Positions 14,159 to 16,872 of a stretch of DNA of 16,872 nt are shown here, piece by piece; positions within the stretch are counted from its first letter, which is position 1, and each line of letters opens with the position of its first letter. The DNA is from Methanobacteriota archaeon. GTDB taxonomy: Archaea; Thermoplasmatota; Poseidoniia; Poseidoniales; Poseidoniaceae. Below the pieces are notes generated by a model. That model made no database searches. It was given only the letters and a program-made list of their open reading frames with translations, and was not told where the DNA came from. The DNA is taken from positions 11,047 to 27,918 of the forward strand of contig PBXT01000075.1 in the NCBI GenBank assembly GCA_002727695.1, given 5' to 3'. The translations under genes were made by a program, and so were the position numbers.

Positions 14159-14710
14159 ATGTTTCGAACTTATGATAAGCCACAAGATTGTTCTGATGAA
14201 CCGGAAATCTATTCTGCACCATTAAGCATTCTTTGTGTAAATCGTCAGGCTTTGGAAAATAAGAAATTTCCAATAGCATGGGCGCCAGTATCGCGTCTTC
14301 TAATAATCCTATACATATGCTCAATCATTGGAACAGTTGTATTCTTATTCCACCTCTCAAAAAATGACGGAAGTGGTTCATCAATGAGTATATGGATGGG
14401 CATCCCTCCTGTGCTTTTTCATATATTGCTCTGGTATTCATCAAAAACGCGATTCTCACGAATAATTGGATTGTGGATGAGAACTGGCGAGTGTCTTCAT
14501 TATTGGAAAGGAACATATTTCTGTTCGATTGAGTGGGATGAATATCTTGTCATTTTGATGTCATGCAAGGAAGTATCAGAATCACAACTAGGAACACTCT
14601 TAGATCAATTTGATGATGAAGAGTTTGAAAATTATAGTTTGCTCACCTTGAGGAGATGGATTATTTCAGTTGCAAAAAAACACAATTTGCTTTATTCAAT
14701 CGGAAATTGA
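14159..14710 (+). CDS. Two-TM membrane protein of unknown family
   Basis: The 183-residue product starts MFRTYDKPQDCSDEPEIYS. A soluble N-terminal segment of about 45 residues is followed by a helix RLLIILYICSIIGTVVFLF and a second helix IWMGIPPVLFHILLWY. A C-terminal cytoplasmic-like domain contains Cys, Trp and acidic residues (WMRTGECLHYWKG, DEYLVILMSCKE, LDQFDDEEFENYS). The strong AAGGAG and a TATA-like element support expression. It shares only the two-helix layout with the protein at 13174-13866, with no visible sequence similarity. It is convergent with the recombinase gene, with 21 nt between stops. I do not recognise it; location beside a recombinase suggests cargo or accessory DNA. 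Confidence 0.65.
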   Translation: MFRTYDKPQDCSDEPEIYSAPLSILCVNRQALENKKFPIAWAPVSRLLIILYICSIIGTVVFLFHLSKNDGSGSSMSIWMGIPPVLFHILLWYSSKTRFSRIIGLWMRTGECLHYWKGTYFCSIEWDEYLVILMSCKEVSESQLGTLLDQFDDEEFENYSLLTLRRWIISVAKKHNLLYSIGN

Positions 14711-14731
14711 ATCAATGTAGAGGTAGTTATG

Positions 14732-15523
14732 CTAATGTCTCACATGCCAAGGCTTTGAACCCCAATTGCTTGGGTGAGGGAACATTTTCCTTTCAAGATG
14801 GAATTTGTTACTTGTGACTCTACTGACAGCATTTCCTTGCCACTTTCCACCTCTCTTTCCTTTGATGCCTTGGCGGTTGAGAGAGCGAGCAACACTTGCA
14901 GCAGACATTCCATTAGTGTCAATTTGCCATTTCATGTAATCAATATGGCTTTGCTCAATCCAATTTGGAATGAGCATTCCATTTGGATCTACATCCCATC
15001 CATAGATGGAATGAGTGAATTTCTTGTGGTCTGCTTTCAGTTGATTCATTCCAATTTGAGTTCTCTCTGAAATCAATCCTCTTTCCATTTCTGCCATCGC
15101 GCCCATCATAGTGAGGAAGAAGCGACCCATTGGAGTGGATGTATCAACAGCTTCTCCATTCATGTCAACAATATGGAAGGAAATGTTTGCATCATTCAAT
15201 TCATCTACTGTTGCGAGCATGTCGCTAACGAGTCTAAACATTCTGTCAAGTTTCATGGTAATTAGGTTGGAATAATCGCCTGTCATCAGTTTGCGTTTCA
15301 AGACCCTACCAACTGGTCTATCCCATATGGGAACACCACCACTTACGCTTTTCTCGATTAGAATATCAGAATCATCAAGAGTCAATCCTTTGAACTTAGC
15401 ATATTCTTTGATTCTTCGTTTCTGAGCGGCTATACTCACTCCCTCATCAACTTGTTTTTGTGAAGAAACTCGAATATATGCAACTGACTTCTTTGAATCC
15501 TTGATTGGTTTTGAAGTCAGCAT
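14732..15523 (-). CDS. Serine site-specific recombinase (resolvase/invertase N-domain plus Recombinase domain)
   Basis: The 263-residue protein cuts and rejoins DNA through a phosphoserine intermediate. The catalytic domain starts SVAYIRVSSQKQ, giving the Y-x-R-V-S motif with R18 and probable nucleophile S20. LDRMFRLVSDML supplies the paired arginines R94 and R97, and AEMERGLISERTQIGM is the start of the long dimer helix. A shortened PF07508-type DNA-binding part follows (YGWDVDPNG, ASVARSLNRQGIKGKRGGKWQGNAVSRV). At 263 residues it lacks the zinc-ribbon and coiled-coil end of large serine integrases (about 450-700) but exceeds simple resolvases (about 185). The gene has a consensus TATA box and is bordered upstream by a dense inverted-repeat region. 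All catalytic residues seem intact. Integrase, invertase or resolvase role cannot be separated. Confidence 0.93.
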   Translation of the reverse strand: MLTSKPIKDSKKSVAYIRVSSQKQVDEGVSIAAQKRRIKEYAKFKGLTLDDSDILIEKSVSGGVPIWDRPVGRVLKRKLMTGDYSNLITMKLDRMFRLVSDMLATVDELNDANISFHIVDMNGEAVDTSTPMGRFFLTMMGAMAEMERGLISERTQIGMNQLKADHKKFTHSIYGWDVDPNGMLIPNWIEQSHIDYMKWQIDTNGMSAASVARSLNRQGIKGKRGGKWQGNAVSRVTSNKFHLERKMFPHPSNWGSKPWHVRH

Positions 15524-15544
15524 AACTTCATATTGTTGTCTTTC

Positions 15545-15552
15545 TATTTATA
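15545..15552 (-). promoter_or_regulatory. Archaeal TATA box of the recombinase gene
   Basis: The minus strand reads TATAAATA, identical to the SDR gene box, beginning 29 nt before the recombinase ATG. Spacing predicts a leader of zero to a few nucleotides. No ribosome binding site is visible (CAATATGAAGTT). Confidence 0.7.
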
Positions 15553-15587
15553 ACAAGGCATATTCCGTAAAATAATGATGTTGAGAG

Positions 15588-15801
15588 AATCAACAAATCG
15601 TTCTGCATAAGGTTGATTGGGGTGATGTAGAAAACCGACTAAACAGGTTGAATGAATTGAATGGGCTGTTGAAACCCCGCTGTTGCATCAATCAACAAAT
15701 AGCAATCGGATGTGTTGAATGGGTCAATCCGATTACCCATCCAACAGGTTTGACCTGTTTCATGGGCGTTCAGTCGGTCGGTTTTCTCGCTACCGAAGCG
15801 A
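15588..15801. repeat. Cluster of direct and interlocking inverted repeats
   Basis: The gene-free stretch between the recombinase and the DUF2306-like gene (15524-15833) is filled with repeats. Direct repeat AATCAACAAAT occurs at 15588 and 15690. Inverted pairs: GTTGATTG 15612-15619 with 15689-15696; GAAAACCGAC 15630-15639 with 15777-15786; AATCGGAT 15704-15711 with 15727-15734; TGTTGAATGGGT 15713-15724 with 15735-15746 (one mismatch in 12); AACAGGT 15743-15749 with 15753-15759; TCGCT 15787-15791 with 15797-15801. TTGAATGGG also occurs twice. Several pairs interlock, so they cannot all form at once. Candidate recombination site, structured RNA or regulatory element; no coding frame here looks real. 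Confidence 0.7.
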
Positions 15802-15833
15802 CAGGCGTTTCATCGAAGGGTGTCGTGAGGAGT

Positions 15834-16505
15834 TCAAGCAGATTCTGAATTGCTTGGAATCTGCACACGCCCGCTTCGAAGCCCGCCCAAGTTGTAAGTT
15901 ATCAGTGCGCTGCCGATGACCGTCGGTAGAAGCCACACCAATATCCCGCCGCCAATGGCTGTCAGCGAGAAGGCGGTCACGGTTGAAATGGTTCCCGCGC
16001 CCATGAAGATACCGTGAAGTCGAATTCTTTCTTTCCCGCGTGGGGCTGTGCCACTCTTCAATGAAAGGCGTTGGAAATAGGTCAATGAACCACAAATAAA
16101 CGAAAACACCAGAGGGACGATTGCAAAACTAGCATCTTTATCCCACGGCCCAACTCCTCCGAATGCAATATCTGCTGCAATGAACAGAAGACCCAATGTG
16201 CCGATGATTCCCAACCCAACAAGTGCTTGATCGATGTTGCCGACTGAACCTTTTCGATTCTGCCCAAGCCTCCAACCTACGAGGACCATGTAAGTGGAAA
16301 AGAACGCAATGAACAGAAGGAAATCAGTGCTCCCCAGCCACCACAAGGCCCCTGCTGTCAACCCAACACCTACCATGGCAAGAGCGTAGACTCTCCCCAC
16401 CTTAGCATGAAATTTTGGGCCTTTTTCGGTGAGAAAAGCAAGGGCTGCGGTGAGCAAGGCCACGCTACCAAATGCAACGTGGATGAGAAGAACAACTGTA
16501 TCCAT
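15834..16505 (-). CDS. DUF2306-like polytopic membrane protein
   Basis: The 223-residue protein has about seven hydrophobic segments. It matches the DUF2306-type pattern: MDTVVLLIHVAFGSVALL at the N-terminus with H9, EKGPKFHAKVGRVYALAM (27-44) with H33, and RIRLHGIFMGAGTIS (160-174) with H164, which are the typical positions of conserved histidines. The C-terminus is a short soluble tail (SGRVQIPSNSESA). The start at ATG 16505 puts the family similarity at residue 1; the longer frame to 16577 would add an unsupported basic extension across the promoter. Its base composition appears richer in G and C than the neighbouring accessory ORFs. Biochemical function unknown; haem or quinone-linked roles are only guesses from the histidines. 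Confidence 0.75.
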   Translation of the reverse strand: MDTVVLLIHVAFGSVALLTAALAFLTEKGPKFHAKVGRVYALAMVGVGLTAGALWWLGSTDFLLFIAFFSTYMVLVGWRLGQNRKGSVGNIDQALVGLGIIGTLGLLFIAADIAFGGVGPWDKDASFAIVPLVFSFICGSLTYFQRLSLKSGTAPRGKERIRLHGIFMGAGTISTVTAFSLTAIGGGILVWLLPTVIGSALITYNLGGLRSGRVQIPSNSESA

Positions 16506-16538
16506 GCACAACCGAAGGCGTTGATTTCTTAATGTTTT

Positions 16539-16547
16539 GATATAAAG
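16539..16547 (-). promoter_or_regulatory. Putative TATA box of the DUF2306-like gene
   Basis: The minus strand reads CTTTATATC. Its centre is about 38 nt before ATG 16505, predicting a leader of roughly 12 nt. Confidence 0.45.
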
Positions 16548-16635
16548 ACCTGCAAAAATCCATGAATTGATTTGCATCTACCGATATATCATTTCCACGA
16601 AATCGCGAGGGTTCTTGCAAACCCCTCGAGACATT

Positions 16636-16799
16636 ATGGAGGAGTACAATGGGTTTTGAGGCCCCCAGTACATTGCCTACCCTTTTTATCGTATGTAGTA
16701 TGAAGTGAGGCCCTCTGTATTTTTTATCTAGAAGGCTTCGGAAATTCAGCATCATGGGGTTTAGTGAACCAGCTGGCAAATCCATCTGTAGATGATTAG
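16636..16799 (+). pseudogene. Second remnant of the convergent reading frame (copy B side)
   Basis: Codons 16713-16799 encode a peptide ending YLEGFGNSASWGLVNQLAN and then PSVDD with a TAG stop; its end parallels that of the frame at 13891-14118. Upstream, similarity to YPSYTHRYKG continues only in another frame (YPFYRM, stop, YEVR from 16678) with in-frame stops, so the copy carries at least one frameshift. A possible original beginning, ATG 16636 (MEEYNGF, then TGA), is in that second frame. The final TAG overlaps the TAA of the opposite-strand gene, so the two were convergent and overlapped at their stops. Confidence 0.4.
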
Positions 16800-16872
16800 A
16801 CGACCAATGGTTCTGCTATTCTTACGCCTAATTTTTTTGAAAACTTCTCAGCGATTTCTATTCTCTTTGCCT
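16709..16872 (-). repeat. Copy B of the inverted duplication (partner 13790-13951)
   Basis: Reverse complement of copy A, with the 41 nt nearest the window end identical and the rest diverged but alignable past the stop codon. The copies face each other across about 2.8 kb holding the 183-residue membrane protein, the recombinase, the repeat cluster and the DUF2306-like gene. Confidence 0.85.
16796..16872 (-). CDS. 3' end of a paralogue of the 13174-13866 membrane protein (partial)
   Basis: The visible C-terminal 24 codons read KRIEIAEKFSKKLGVRIA then EPLVV and TAA. The protein at 13174-13866 ends KRIEIAEKFSKKLGIKIA then SPLVV and TAA, so 20 of 23 aligned residues agree. The substitutions are conservative or synonymous (for example GGT to GGC, CTA to TTA), a pattern expected of a gene kept under selection. 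The rest of the gene lies beyond the window. Confidence 0.75.
   Translation of the reverse strand, partial: AKRIEIAEKFSKKLGVRIAEPLVV

Noticed and set aside
3453..15530. The 13-mer AGCATAACTTCAT occurs at about 3452 and 15518
   Set aside because: A few 13-nt repeats are expected by chance in a window this size, and contexts differ (upstream of an operon versus inside a start codon region).
15648..15919. Two plus-strand frames of 66 codons over the repeat cluster
   Set aside because: They are products of the repetitive, stop-poor sequence and run into the DUF2306-like gene antisense; no ribosome binding site.
16606..16628. CGAGG...CCTCG hairpin as a terminator
   Set aside because: Five-bp stem with a long loop, no following T run and no gene ending just before it.
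16465..16785. 106-codon minus-strand frame near the window end
   Set aside because: It covers the promoter and start of the DUF2306-like gene and the antisense side of the conserved remnant frame; composition is unlike a protein and it has no start signals.

Overview
The window looks like part of the genome of a planktonic archaeon, most plausibly a marine Poseidoniia (Marine Group II) euryarchaeon. The organism call is inference. It rests on an archaeal-type single-domain TYW1/Taw1 wyosine synthase, TATA boxes (TATAAATA type) placed about 25-30 nt before start codons with short or no leaders, short GGTG/GGAG ribosome binding sites mixed with apparently leaderless starts, and a dense layout with stop-start overlaps. 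I see no rRNA, tRNA, CRISPR array or classical insertion sequence.

Left part (1-3200). A minus-strand pair, taw1 followed 9 nt later by a family 4 glycosyltransferase, is transcribed divergently from an AlkB-type membrane di-iron hydroxylase gene; only 37 nt separate the two start codons. A 40-codon small ORF follows.

Central part (3450-9103). A tightly coupled operon encodes a LolD/MacB-type ABC ATPase, a 1206-residue permease with two FtsX-like membrane halves and a pentapeptide-repeat stretch in its second extracytoplasmic region, a second ABC ATPase with a C-terminal AbrB-like hairpin plus zinc ribbon, and a small DUF3817 membrane protein. The ATPase1-permease and ATPase2-DUF3817 junctions are 4-nt ATGA overlaps; at the permease-ATPase2 junction the ribosome binding site overlaps the permease stop. 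One permease with two different ATPases suggests an asymmetric exporter or membrane-remodelling complex of the MacB/LolCDE class.

Next (9141-12683). A PIN-nuclease/TPR fusion is convergent with a DUF2892 protein, the two ORFs abutting with no spacer. A clear TATA promoter then drives a short-chain dehydrogenase lacking the catalytic Tyr, coupled to a small Rieske [2Fe-2S] protein. A 49-codon Cys-rich microprotein follows.

Right part (12700-16872) has an accessory character: poorly recognisable two-TM proteins, a serine recombinase with its own TATA box, and a 310-nt gene-free stretch beside it packed with interlocking inverted repeats. A DUF2306-like membrane protein lies beyond. The most striking hidden structure is an inverted duplication. 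The last ~164 nt of the window, read on the minus strand, repeat the 3' end of the membrane-protein gene at 13174-13866 and its downstream flank, with 41 identical consecutive nt at the edge. Both copies also carry, on the opposite strand, remnants of the same convergent reading frame (shared peptide GLVN). The two inverted copies bracket the recombinase, which makes the region a candidate variable or invertible island.
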